Assembly: GCA_023101725.1 (NCBI GenBank) | Contig: JALJCO010013717.1 | Coordinates: forward strand, 1-64,000 | Direction of reading: 5' to 3' | Origin: Atherinomorus stipes | Taxonomy: Eukaryota > Chordata > Actinopteri > Atheriniformes > Atherinidae | Length of the DNA: 64,000 bases | In this document: positions 20,033 to 30,790 of the stretch, in pieces | Layout: the number at the start of each line of letters is the position of its first letter | Numbering within the stretch: position 1 is the stretch's first letter | Translations under genes and position numbers: made by a program | The notes under the pieces: model-generated | What the model was told of the DNA's origin: nothing | The model's database searches: none | Seen by the model: the letters and a program-made list of their open reading frames with translations, nothing else

Positions 20033-23000
20033 GGACCGGGTCAAGTCCAGATTCCATCCATGCTGGTTTCCTTGGACCGGGTCGAGTCCAGACTCTATCC
20101 ATGCTGGTTTCCTTGGACCGGGTCGAGTCCAGATTCCATCCATGCTGGTTTCCTTGGACCGGGTCGAGTCCAGATTCCATCCATGCTGGTTTCCTTGGAC
20201 CGGGTCGAGTCCAGATCCCATCCATGCTGGTTTCCTTGGACCGGGTCAAGTCCAGACTCCATCCATGCTGGTTTCCTTGGACCGGGTCAAGTCCAGATTC
20301 CATCCATGCTGGTTTCCTTGGACCGGGTCAAGTCCAGACTCCATCCATGCTGGTTTCCTTGGACCGGGTCAAGTCCAGATCCCATCCATGCTGGTTTCCT
20401 TGGACCGGGTCAAGTCCAGATTCCATCCATGCTGGTTTCCTTGGACCGGGTCGAGTCCAGGTTTCATCCATGCTGGTTTCCTTGGACCGGGTCAAGTCCA
20501 GATTCCATCCATGCTGGTTTCCTTGGACCGGGTCAAGTCCAGATCCCATCCATGCTGGTTTCCTTGGACCGGGTCAAGTCAAGATCCCATCCATGCTGGT
20601 TTCCTTGGACCGGGTCAAGTCCAGATTCCATCCATGCTGGTTTCCTTGGACCGGTTTGAGTCCAGATTCCATCCATGCTGGTTTCCTTGGACCGGGTCGA
20701 GTCCAGATTCCATCCATGCTGGTTTCCTTGGACCGGGTCAAGTCAAGATCCCATCCATGCTGGTTTCCTTGGACCGGGTCAAGTCCAGATCCCATCCATG
20801 CTGGTTTCCTTGGACCGGGTCGAGTCCAGATTCCATCCATGCTGGTTTCCTTGGACCGGGTTGAGTCCAGATCCCGTCCATGCTGGTTTCCTTGGACCGG
20901 GTCAAGTCCAGATTCCATCCATGCTGGTTTCCTTGGACCGGGTCAAGTCCAGATTCCATCCATGCTGGTTTCCTTGGACCGGGTCAAGTCCAGATTCCAT
21001 CCATGCTGGTTTCCTTGGACCGGGTCAAGTCCAGATTCCATCCATGCTGGTTTCCTTGGACCGGGTCAAGTCCAGATCCCATCCATGCTGGTTTCCTTGG
21101 ACCGGGTCAAGTCCAGATTCCATCCATGCTGCTTTCCTTGGACCGGGTCGAGTCCAGACTCCATCCATGCTGGTTTCCTTGGACCGGGTCAAGTCCAGAT
21201 TCCATCCATGCTGGTTTCCTTGGACCGGGTCGAGTCCAGATTCCATCCATGCTGGTTTCCTTGGACCGGGTCGAGTCCAGATCCCATCCATGCTGGTTTC
21301 CTTGGACCGGGTCAAGTCCAGACTCCATCCATGCTGGTTTCCTTGGACCGGGTCAAGTCCAGATCCCATCCATGCTGGTTTCCTTGGACCGGGTCGAGTC
21401 CAGATTCCATCCATGCTGGTTTCCTTGGACCGGGTCGAGTCCAGGTTTCATCCATGCTGGTTTCCTTGGACCGGGTCAAGTCCAGATTCCATCCATGCTG
21501 GTTTCCTTGGACCGGGTCAAGTCCAGATCCCATCCATGCTGGTTTCCTTGGACCGGGTCAAGTCAAGATCCCATCCATGCTGGTTTCCTTGGACCGGGTC
21601 AAGTCCAGATTCCATCCATGCTGGTTTCCTTGGACCGGGTCAAGTCCAGATTCCATCCATGCTGGTTTCCTTGGACCGGGTCAAGTCCAGATTCCATCCA
21701 TGCTGGTTTCCTTGGACCGGGTCAAGTCCAGATCCCATCCATGCTGGTTTCCTTGGACCGGGTCAAGTCCAGATTCCATCCATGCTGGTTTCCTTGGACC
21801 GGGTCAAGTCCAGATCCCATCCATGCTGGTTTCCTTGGACCGGGTCAAGTCCAGATTCCATCCATGCTGCTTTCCTTGGACCGGGTCGAGTCCAGACTCC
21901 ATCCATGCTGGTTTCCTTGGACCGGGTCAAGTCCAGATTCCATCCATGCTGGTTTCCTTGGACCGGGTCGAGTCCAGATTCCATCCATGCTGGTTTCCTT
22001 GGACCGGGTCGAGTCCAGATCCCATCCATGCTGGTTTCCTTGGACCGGGTCAAGTCCAGACTCCATCCATGCTGGTTTCCTTGGACCGGGTCAAGTCCAG
22101 ATCCCATCCATGCTGGTTTCCTTGGACCGGGTCAAGTCCAGATTCCATCCATGCTGGTTTCCTTGGACCGGGTCGAGTCCAGGTTTCATCCATGCTGGTT
22201 TCCTTGGACCGGGTCAAGTCCAGATTCCATCCATGCTGGTTTCCTTGGACCGGGTCAAGTCCAGATCCCATCCATGCTGGTTTCCTTGGACCGGGTCAAG
22301 TCAAGATCCCATCCATGCTGGTTTCCTTGGACCGGGTCAGGTCCAGATTCCATCCATGCTGGTTTCCTTGGACCGGGTCAAGTCCAGATTCCATCCATGC
22401 TGGTTTCCTTGGACCGGGTCAAGTCCAGATTCCATCCATGCTGGTTTCCTTGGACCGGGTCAAGTCCAGATTCCATCCATGCTGGTTTCCTTGGACCGGG
22501 TCAAGTCCAGATTCCATCCATGCTGGTTTCCTTGGACCGGGTCGAGTCCAGATTCCATCCATGCTGGTTTCCTTGGACCGGGTCGAGTCCAGATCCCATC
22601 CATGCTGGTTTCCTTGGACCGGGTCAAGTCCAGACTCCATCCATGCTGGTTTCCTTGGACCGGGTCAAGTCCAGATCCCATCCATGCTGGTTTCCTTGGA
22701 CCGGGTCAAGTCCAGATTCCATCCATGCTGGTTTCCTTGGACCGGGTCGAGTCCAGGTTTCATCCATGCTGGTTTCCTTGGACTGGGTCAAGTCCAGATT
22801 CCATCCATGCTGGTTTCCTTGGACCGGGTCAAGTCCAGATCCCATCCATGCTGGTTTCCTTGGACCGGGTCAAGTCAAGATCCCATCCATGCTGGTTTCC
22901 TTGGACCGGGTCAAGTCCAGATTCCATCCATGCTGGTTTCCTTGGACCGGGTCAAGTCCAGATTCCATCCATGCTGGTTTCCTTGGACCGGGTCAAGTCC

Positions 23001-23928
23001 AGATTCCATCCATGCTGGTTTCCTTGGACCGGGTCAAGTCCAGATCCCATCCATGCTGGTTTCCTTGGACCGGGTCAAGTCCAGATTCCATCCATGCTGG
23101 TTTCCTTGGACCGGGTCAAGTCCAGATCCCATCCATGCTGGTTTCCTTGGACCGGGTCAAGTCCAGATTCCATCCATGCTGCTTTCCTTGGACCGGGTCG
23201 AGTCCAGACTCCATCCATGCTGGTTTCCTTGGACCGGGTCAAGTCCAGATTCCATCCATGCTGGTTTCCTTGGACCGGGTCGAGTCCAGATTCCATCCAT
23301 GCTGGTTTCCTTGGACCGGGTCGAGTCCAGATCCCATCCATGCTGGTTTCCTTGGACCGGGTCAAGTCCAGACTCCATCCATGCTGGTTTCCTTGGACCG
23401 GGTCAAGTCCAGATCCCATCCATGCTGGTTTCCTTGGACCGGGTCAAGTCCAGATTCCATCCATGCTGGTTTCCTTGGACCGGGTCGAGTCCAGGTTTCA
23501 TCCATGCTGGTTTCCTTGGACCGGGTCAAGTCCAGATTCCATCCATGCTGGTTTCCTTGGACCGGGTCAAGTCCAGATCCCATCCATGCTGGTTTCCTTG
23601 GACCGGGTCAAGTCAAGATCCCATCCATGCTGGTTTCCTTGGACCGGGTCAAGTCCAGATTCCATCCATGCTGGTTTCCTTGGACCGGGTCAAGTCCAGA
23701 TTCCATCCATGCTGGTTTCCTTGGACCGGGTCAAGTCCAGATTCCATCCATGCTGGTTTCCTTGGACCGGGTCAAGTCCAGATTCCATCCATGCTGGTTT
23801 CCTTGGACCGGGTCAAGTCCAGATTCCATCCATGCTGGTTTCCTTGGACCGGGTCAAGTCCAGATCCCATCCATGCTGGTTTCCTTGGACCGGGTCAAGT
23901 CCAGATTCCATCCATGCTGGTTTCCTTA
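20033..23928. repeat. 41-bp minisatellite in LINE 3' region, about 95 copies, higher-order structure
   Basis: Units of 41 bp start GGACCGGGTCAAGTCCAGAT and end CTGGTTTCCTT. Variants (GAGTCC, CAGACTCC, CAGATCCC, CAGGTTTC, CAAGATCC, TGCTGCTTTCC) recur in a fixed order. The CAGGTTTC variant lies at about 20461, 21445, 22183, 22757 and 23495; the spacings are 984, 738, 574 and 738 bp, or 24, 18, 14 and 18 units. No stop codon occurs in any forward frame, so frames up to 1363 codons appear. They are not genes. Confidence 0.97.
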
Positions 23929-24045
23929 ACGAGGCTGTTATGAATCTGACCGTAACTTTTCTGTCTGTTTAAGCGCCCTGAGGTGATGATGTCATGAATG
24001 GACGCTATACAAATAAAGTTGAATTGAATTGAATTGAATTGAATT
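23929..24045 (+). other. LINE 3' terminus with GAATT tandem tail
   Basis: After the last 41-bp unit the sequence runs through TTTAAGCGCC, GGACGCTATACAAATAAAG and four to five GAATT repeats. This is the usual end of the CR1/L2-like LINE of fishes and marks the insertion's 3' boundary. Confidence 0.85.
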
Positions 24046-24176
24046 TGGGAAAATTGTGCTGGGAATGTCTCTGACTTCTTCACAAATTGCATGTCAGCTG
24101 TCTGAAGCAAACCCCCCGAAGTCCTGGCCCCTTGAATTAAACCCTTTGATGACTGTGTCACATCATGTTGTTGCAG

Positions 24177-24210
24177 CCCCCCCCCCCCCCCCCCCTCCCC
24201 CCACTCCCCC
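24177..24210. repeat. poly(C) tract
   Basis: Nineteen consecutive C, then further C-rich sequence with single T or A interruptions. Confidence 0.95.
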
Positions 24211-24341
24211 AGGTATCATGTGTCACTCTGAGATACAGCGGGTACTAAAAGTATTCAGACCCCTTTAAACTTTTCACTCTTTGTTTCATTGCAGCCATTT
24301 TCCAAAATCAAAGAGGTTGATTTATTTCTCATTAATGTCAC

Positions 24342-25410
24342 TCAGCTCCATCTGGACAGAAAAAACAGAAATTTATTAAAACAGAAAACCTGAACTATGA
24401 CATGGTGATAAGTATTTGGTACTTTGCTCAGTACTGAGTAGAAGTACTTCTGAGCTGGTGCAGCCATGAATCTTCTTGGGAACTGAAATATGGCATGGTG
24501 ATAAGTATTGAGTACTTTGCTCAGTACTGAGTAGAAGTACTTCTGAGCTGGTACAGCCATGAATCTTCTTGGGAATGATGCAACAATGTTCCACACCTGG
24601 ATTTGGGATCTTCTGGTTCTTCTTGCAGATCCTCTCCAGTTCTGCAGGTTGGATGGTGAACGGTGGTGTTCAGCCATTTTCAGGTCTCTCAGAGATGCTC
24701 AGTTGGGTTTAAGTCAGGGTTCTGGCTGGGCCGGTCCAGAATGGTCCAGAGTGGTTCTGATCCACTCCTTTGTTATTTCAGCTGTGTGTGAGGGTCATTG
24801 TCTTGTTGGAAGGTGAACCTTCGGCCCAGTCTGAGCTCCTGAACTCTGGAAGAGCTTTTCTTCCAGGATCTCTGTACTTGGCCGCATTCATCTTTCCTTC
24901 AACTGCAACCAGTCGTCCTGTCCCTGCAGCTGAAAAACACCCCCATACCATGATGCTGCCACCACCGTGCTTCACTGTTGGGATGGTATTGGGCAGGTGA
25001 TGAGCAGTGCCTGGTTTTCTCCACACATACCGCTTAGAATGAACTCCAGAAAGTTCAATCTTGGTCTCATCAGACCAGAGAATCTTATTTCTCTCAGTCT
25101 GGGAGTCCTTCATGTGTTTTTGGCAAACTCTATGCGGGCTTTCATATGTCTGCACTGAGGAGAGGCTTCCATCGGGCCACTCTGCCATAAAGCCCCGACT
25201 GGTGGAGGCTGCAGTGATACTGACTTTGTGGAACTTTCTCCATCTCCCTGCTGCATCTCTGCAGCTCAGCCACAGTGATCTTTGGCTTCTTCTTTACTCT
25301 CTCACCAAGGCTCTTCTCCCACCATTGCTCAGTTTGGCTGGACGGCCGGGTCTAGGAAGAGTTCTGCTCGTCCCAAACTTCTTCCATTAAGGACTATGGA
25401 GGCCACCGTG
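24342..25410 (-). pseudogene. Tc1-like transposase, broken
   Basis: On the minus strand, pieces of a DDE transposase occur in order. VPKSTVAS (helix-turn-helix region, about 25420-25400) comes first. Next is [11 protein letters not shown], holding the first catalytic aspartate (about 25075), then [16 protein letters not shown], then [20 protein letters not shown] (about 24970). After a frame change come remnants of QDNDPKH-like sequence (about 24800) and LRDLKMAEHHRSPSNLQNW (about 24690-24630). A long open segment spans 24778-25188 (136 codons), but frameshifts on both sides and loss of the third catalytic region show it is inactive. Intact relatives are about 340 residues. Confidence 0.85.
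24393..24576. repeat. about 92-bp tandem duplication inside Tc1 element
   Basis: CATGGTGATAAGTATT, ACTTTGCTCAGTACTGAGTA and CAGCCATGAATCTTCTTGGG each occur twice in the same order about 92 bp apart, with few differences. Confidence 0.93.
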
Positions 25411-25695
25411 CTCTTAGGAACCTTTAGTGCTGCAGAAACTCTTTTGTAACCTTGTCCAGATCTGTGTCTCTGAAACTGAAACAAGTCTGAAACTGAGTCC
25501 AAATCAAGCCTGTGAATCTCTGGAATGTGACGAGTGTGAATCCCTCAGTTTCTTACATAAACTCCTGCACGGCTGCTGGTGTTGTGCCAAAAAGTGATCG
25601 TCTGCCAAAAAGTGATTAAACAGCCACGACGCGGAGTCTAGGACGCCAGAGGGGTGTCGTTACCCACAATACACATTACCCACCGATATAACCAT

Positions 25696-26065
25696 GATAT
25701 ATGGTAGTATACCTGCTAGTATCTGATATATGGTAGTATCTGATACCTGCTAGTACCTGATATATGGTAGTATCTGATACCTGCTAGTACCTGATATATG
25801 GTAGTATTGCTGATAGTACCTGATATATGGTAGTATCTGATACCTGCTAGTATCTGATATATGGTAGTATCTGATACCTGCTAGTACCTGATATATGGTA
25901 GTATACCTGCTAGTACCTGATATATGGTAGTATACCTGCTAGTACCTGATATATGGTAGTATTGCTGATAGTATCTGATATATGGTAGTATCTGATACCT
26001 GCTAGTATCTGATATGTGGTAGTATTGCTGCTAGTACCTTATATATGGTAGTATTGCTGATAGTT
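25696..26065. repeat. minisatellite, CTGATATATGGTAGTAT type
   Basis: Units of about 22 and 33 bp built from CTGATATATGGTAGTAT and CTGATACCTGCTAGTAC in irregular alternation, some with TTGCTGATAGTA. Confidence 0.93.
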
Positions 26066-26104
26066 AATGCCTGAAACCTGATCATATGGATGAAGTAAAA
26101 AGTA

Positions 26105-26270
26105 CCTGGCACCATCTTTAGAGCATAGTATTCATAGCTATGTGTAAACACAATATTGCACTGTATCCTGTTGTTTATAGCATCGTAATGATTGGTGTTG
26201 TTGCTTTTGTATCGTGATACACATCATATCGCCGGATTCTCGCCTACCTTCCAACCTTAGTTTAACCTTC
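26105..26270. repeat. dispersed-repeat fragment, class uncertain
   Basis: AATATTGCACTGTATCCTGT and TTTTGTATCGTGATACACAT followed by CATATCGCCGGATTCT resemble sequences seen often in fish genomes. No partner copy is present in this window. Confidence 0.35.
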
Positions 26271-26554
26271 ATGAAAGTTCCGGTCAGAACCCTGGAAAAG
26301 GTTTACTTATAACCATTACCAGCAGAGCTAACAGGCATCAATAAGGGTCCTCCTGTGACGACAAGCCGATGAACCACACATGGTTACAGGCAGCCATACT
26401 TTTCTGAGGATGTGGGCCCATGTGGAAAATCCCCAAATCTCCATAGTTCAGCAAGCTGAGTTCATTTTGGACAACATGTGTATTAGGTTTAAGTTCCTCA
26501 TGTAGTAGTAACAACTGGCCACCAGTTATTTATGTCATTTCCTCACGTGCATCA

Positions 26555-28834
26555 CATGGCCATGACTCGGTTATCTCCTTCCTGTTAATAATTTGTTACC
26601 AGGATTTGATAACGCGTGGCCACAGATAACATCACGCACTTCCCAGATGGTCAGAACACGGTGAAATGAGATCCACAGAGGGGTTTTTAATCTGTTACGT
26701 TTCAGACATCTGTCCTGGAAGTCGCCACGAGTTTGCTTTTTTTATCTATTTTTGTCCCGCTGATGTGATCAGAGGCTCCGTACGTACGGACGTTACCTCT
26801 GAATCATCATCCGTACGTACGGACGTTACCTCTGAATCATCATCCGATACGTACGGACGTTACCTCTGAATCATCATCCGCTGATGTGATCAGAGGCTCC
26901 GTACGTACGGACGTTACCTCTGAATCATCATCTGCTGATGTGATCAGAGGCTCCGTACGTACGGACGTTACCTCTGAATCATCATCCGTACGTACGGATG
27001 TTACCTCTGAATCATCATCCGTACGTACGGACGTTACCTCTGAATCATCATCTGCTGATGTGATCAGAGGCTCCGTACGTACGGATGTTACCTCTGAATC
27101 ATCATCTGCTGATGTGATCAGAGGCTCCGTACGTACGGACTTCACCTCTGAATCATCATCTGCTGATGTGATCAGAGGCTCCGTACGTACGGACGTTACC
27201 TCTGAATCATCATCCGCTGATGTGATCAGAGGCTCCGTACGTACGGACGTTACCTCTGAATCATCATCCGCTGATGTGATCAGAGGCTCCGTACGTACGG
27301 ACGTTACCTCTGAATCATCATCCGTACGTACGGACGTTACCTCTGAATCATCATCGGCTGATGTGATCAGAGGCTCCGTACGTACGGACGTTACCTCTGA
27401 ATCATCATCCGCTGATGTGATCAGAGGCTCCGTACGTACGGACTTCACCTCTGAATCATCATCTGCTGATGTGATCAGAGGCTCCGTACGTACGGACGTT
27501 ACCTCTGAATCATCATCTGCTGATGTGATCAGAGGCTCCGTACGTACGGACTTCACCTCTGAATCATCATCTGCTGATGTGATCAGAGGCTTCGTACGTA
27601 CGGACGTTACCTCTGAATCATCATCCGCTGATGTGATCAGAGGCTCCGTACGTACAGACGTTACCTCTGAATCATCATCCGCTGATGTGATCAGAGGCTC
27701 CGTACGTACGGACGTTACCTCTGAATCATCATCCGCTGATGTGATCAGAGGCTCCGTACGTACGGACGTTACCTCTGAATCATCATCCGCTGATGTGATC
27801 AGAGGCTCCGTACGTACGGACGTTACCTCTGAATCATCATCCGTACGTACGGACGTTACCTCTGAATCATCATCGGCTGATGTGATCAGAGGCTCCGTAC
27901 GTACGGACGTTACCTCTGAATCATCATCCGTACGTACGGACGTTACCTCTGAATCATCATCGGCTGATGTGATCAGAGGCTCCGTACGTACGGACGTTAC
28001 CTCTGAATCATCATCCGTACGTACGGACGTTACCTCTGAATCATCATCGGCTGATGTGATCAGAGGCTCCGTACGCACGGACGTTACCTCTGAATCATCA
28101 TCCGTACGTACGGACGTTACCTCTGAATCATCATCGGCTGATGTGATCAGAGGCTCCGTACGTACGGACGTTACCTCTGAATCATCATCCGTACGTACGG
28201 ACGTTACCTCTGAATCATCATCCGCTGATGTGATCAGAGGCTCCGTACGGACGGACGTTACCTCTGAATCATCATCTGCTGATGTGATCAGAGGCTCCGT
28301 ACGTACGGACGTTACCTCTGAATCATCATCTGCTGATGTGATCAGAGGCTCCGTACGTACGGATGTTACCTCTGAATCATCATCTGCTGATGTGATCAGA
28401 GGCTCCGTACGTACGGACGTTACCTCTGAATCATCATCGGCTGATGTGATCAGAGGCTCCGTACGTACGGACTTCACCTCTGAATCATCATCTGCTGATG
28501 TGATCAGAGGCTCCGTACGTACGGACGTTACCTCTGAATCATCATCCGTACGTACGGACGTTACCTCTGAATCATCATCCGCTGATGTGATCAGAGGCTT
28601 CGTACGTACGGACGTTACCTCTGGATCATCATCCGCTGCTTTCACCTCCTGATGAGCAGCAGCTCTGAAATGCAAAATGCTTCTATCTTCCTCATAGTGG
28701 AGTCTGGTGGGACGGGATTTTACGAGAATCACGACTTACACCTTTCAGTGGATATTATCATTGTACTTTTTCTGAATTTAAGAAATAGTGCTTATATTTT
28801 TTGAAAAGTGTCATGGAAACGCAGCTAGTGACAG
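26555..28834 (+). mobile_element. interspersed element R5, copy B (carrying expanded 54/33-bp array)
   Basis: Flanking sequence on both sides of the 54/33-bp array matches copy A (14750-15985) in inverted orientation. The left flank shares GACTCGGTTATC, GTTACCAGGATTT-like sequence, ACGTTTCAGACATCTGTCCTGG and GCCACGAGT. The right flank shares GATGAGCAGCAGCTCTGAAA, GGGACGGGATTTTACGAGAA and AAGTGTCATGGAAACGCAGC. The outer 5' limit is uncertain because homology decays. No transposase was recognised. Confidence 0.72.
26762..28634. repeat. 54/33-bp minisatellite, about 28 long and 11 short units
   Basis: Long units (54 bp) consist of a 21-bp block, GCTGATGTGATCAGAGGCTC plus C, and a 33-bp block with the perfect palindrome CCGTACGTACGG, then ACGTTACCTCTGAATCATCA. 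Short units lack the 21-bp block. Variants: GACTTCACC for GACGTTACC, and CCG, TCTG or CGG before CTGATG. Both lengths divide by three and neither strand has a stop, so long frames (588 and 630 codons) appear on both strands. They are not supported as genes. Confidence 0.97.
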
Positions 28835-30157
28835 CCTTTGGCGAAGAGCAGTGAATGCAGAGACGTTTATTGGTGAATCTGGCTTGTGGCGCTGGTAGAA
28901 AACAATTTCCATCTGTGCTTTAAAAGAAGCGTCTGTTGAACCCCCAACAGCTTGTGGAGGCTGTTGTAACACTGCAGTCGTGGCTAAAAACACAACAATG
29001 GTGCAATTTCATGACTTCAGTTTTAGAATAATAGACACTTTTTGTTTTTCTCACTCAAATGGATTCAGAAACTGGATGACAGACCAGGAATTTTTCTGGA
29101 ACGCTTTGAGACGACGGAGTGAAGAATCCTCCATCGTCTCATGAAACCTTGTTCTTCCGTAAAAGAAGAGGAGCAGATGGGAGAGGCCTTTCATTTTTTA
29201 TTCTACTCACTGCAATCTGCTAAATTATCCATAGAGACATCGGGGAAGATGTTTCTTGGCACTGTTATAGAGAACATGTGCCACACTTAAGCTATTTGTT
29301 CACACAAGCTTCCACGATCAGCGTGAGGGAGATTTATTTGTGATTAATTAGGGAGTGTTTACACAGCTATAAGAAATCATGTTCTGCAGTCATTTGGTTG
29401 GTTTTTATTCGTGTTCTCCGATGACCAGACAAATATATAACCTTTGAGTAAGTCATGATTACACAGGAGTGAGAGTATCCATCAGAGCGCCTCGCCCACA
29501 GCCGGCTTGGAGAAACATGGCTGGCTTTACCTTCACCTGAATTTAATCATACAGGTCAAATATTAATCTAATAACGTCACTGAATACAAGCTGCCATCTG
29601 CTCCGCTTAGACACAAACTCATTTAGAAAGTGTTCGTGTGATAAAGAGAGAAAACCAAAGAGGGTTTATGCATTGCAAGGCTCATTTGTTCAGAAGATAT
29701 AGAGCCTATGGTACATATCACAAATCATTGTGGTGGTCATTTACAGCGTATGCTGCCTGCATTCACACGGCACCATAAAAGCGCTGCCTGAACTGACGGG
29801 GCTGTGATCAATAATTCAGTCGCTAAACATTATTAACCTGGGTCCCATGAATCATAAACACCTCATGTGCAGCAGCATCGCGATGCCCTGCAGTGTTTCA
29901 TCGAGATTACACCCAGTAAAACGACTGTGGGATTATATTTTCACTCAGAGTCAAACTGAGGATCAGGATATTTTAAATAAAGGAAGAAAAACTGCAAGAA
30001 ATCATTTAAACTCCCCACATTATGGGACCCCCCCCCCCCCGCAGCAAATCACGCTCTGCATACTCCAAAACCTAACTGACGTACGTTTGCTTCATTAAAC
30101 GGCTACGATTCCAGGAGCCTTTGCCCCTTTTGCCCCATTGACCTTCGCTAAGCCCCG
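28835..30157. other. intergenic, no gene recognised
   Basis: Mostly AT-leaning single-copy-looking sequence. A reverse 60-codon frame (28811-28993) overlaps the end of element R5 and is not recognised. A short C run lies at about 30027-30040. Confidence 0.5.
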
Positions 30158-30349
30158 CCCCCCATGGTAACGGTTGCCCCCCATGGTTACGGTTGCCCCC
30201 CATGGTAACGGCTGCCCCCCATGGTTACAGTTGCCCCCCATGGTAACGGTTGCCCCCCATGGTAACGGCTGCCCCCCATGGTAACGGTTGCCCCCCATGG
30301 TTACGGCTGCCCCCCATGGTTACGGTTGCCCCCATGGTTACGGTTGCTA
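30158..30349. repeat. 19-bp minisatellite, about 10 copies
   Basis: Units TTGCCCCCCATGGTAACGG with TTAC/TAAC and GTTG/GCTG alternatives. Each contains CCATGG. Confidence 0.96.
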
Positions 30350-30654
30350 AGTCCAACAAGTTTTCCAGTTTTAGGTCATTTCTGCGTAAATCAACATGGA
30401 TCGCTCAGCCATTTCAGCCCAACGTATTCTGAAGGAAATTGTGTTAAATTTCTGCAATAATAGTTGGGAAATATCAGAGGAAGGGTGTGGGGGTGGGGGG
30501 TGTGGGGGGCTTGGGGTAGATGGACCCCTTCGTTATCGTTTCATCACCTGGTACCAGCCATGTTTCCGTCTTTTAACGTTATTCTTCTGTGACGTGGTTT
30601 GTAAAAGGGCTAATGGGGTGGGGGGTGGGGGGGTGGGCTGGGGGTGGTTGTAGG
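30350..30654. other. G-rich single-copy stretch
   Basis: Runs of G separated by T at about 30487-30515 and 30616-30650 (for example GGGGTGGGGGGTGGGGGGGT) could form G-quadruplexes on the plus strand. No gene recognised. Confidence 0.6.
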
Positions 30655-30790
30655 GTCATGGGCGGGTTTGCGTCAGTCTGTTTCGTTTTTATTCAGAGGA
30701 TTTTGATGTGAATTGTTTTATTATGTGAAGCATGTTGTATTGTTTCTCAGCATGGAAAGTGCTTTATAAATAAAGTTGATTTGATTTATC
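30655..30790 (+). mobile_element. LINE 3' terminal fragment
   Basis: TTTCTCAGCATGGAAAGTGC then TTTATAAATAAAGTTGATTTG, ending in a TTGATTTGATTT tandem tail, matches the plan of fish non-LTR 3' ends and resembles the terminus at 23970-24045. The upstream limit is unclear. Confidence 0.55.

Larger units (their letters stand above)
18121..24045 (+). mobile_element. 5'-truncated CR1/L2-group LINE with a hugely expanded 3' region
   Basis: One LINE can be followed from part of its reverse transcriptase (18126-19121) through its 3' untranslated region to its terminus at about 24045. Pieces typical of this fish LINE's 3' region appear in order. First is GCTATAGGTTTAGACTGCTG (about 19149). Then comes GATCTGGCTGGATAACGTTG (19868-19887), and GGTTCTGCCGGAGGTTTTTC followed by GTTAAAAGGG and CTTCCCACTGTCGCC (19943-20002). 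The end is AAGCGCC...GACGCTATACAAATAAAG with a GAATT tandem tail (23970-24045). Two minisatellites, 26 bp and 41 bp, sit between these pieces and add about 4.5 kb. Confidence 0.88.
24236..25465 (-). mobile_element. Tc1-like DNA transposon, truncated
   Basis: Minus orientation. The left end reads AAAAGTATTCAGACCCCTTT followed by CACTCTTTGTTTCATTGCAGCC, the familiar end of a fish Tc1-like family. The interior holds a degraded transposase. The opposite inverted terminus is not seen: homology fades after GTAACCTTGTCCAGATCTGTG (about 25447-25467), with a short internal deletion, so the 5' end of the element is lost. A duplication of about 92 bp is present at 24393-24576. Confidence 0.9.

Noticed and set aside
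19852..23943. Open frames of 1363, 1084 and 1030 codons on the plus strand
   Set aside because: They translate the 41-bp array. Since 41 is not divisible by three and the unit lacks stops, all three forward frames read through. No start context, domain or composition supports a gene.
26840..28732. 630-codon minus and 588-codon plus frames
   Set aside because: Both read the 54/33-bp minisatellite, whose unit lengths divide by three and lack stops on both strands. Copy A of the same element has no such frame.
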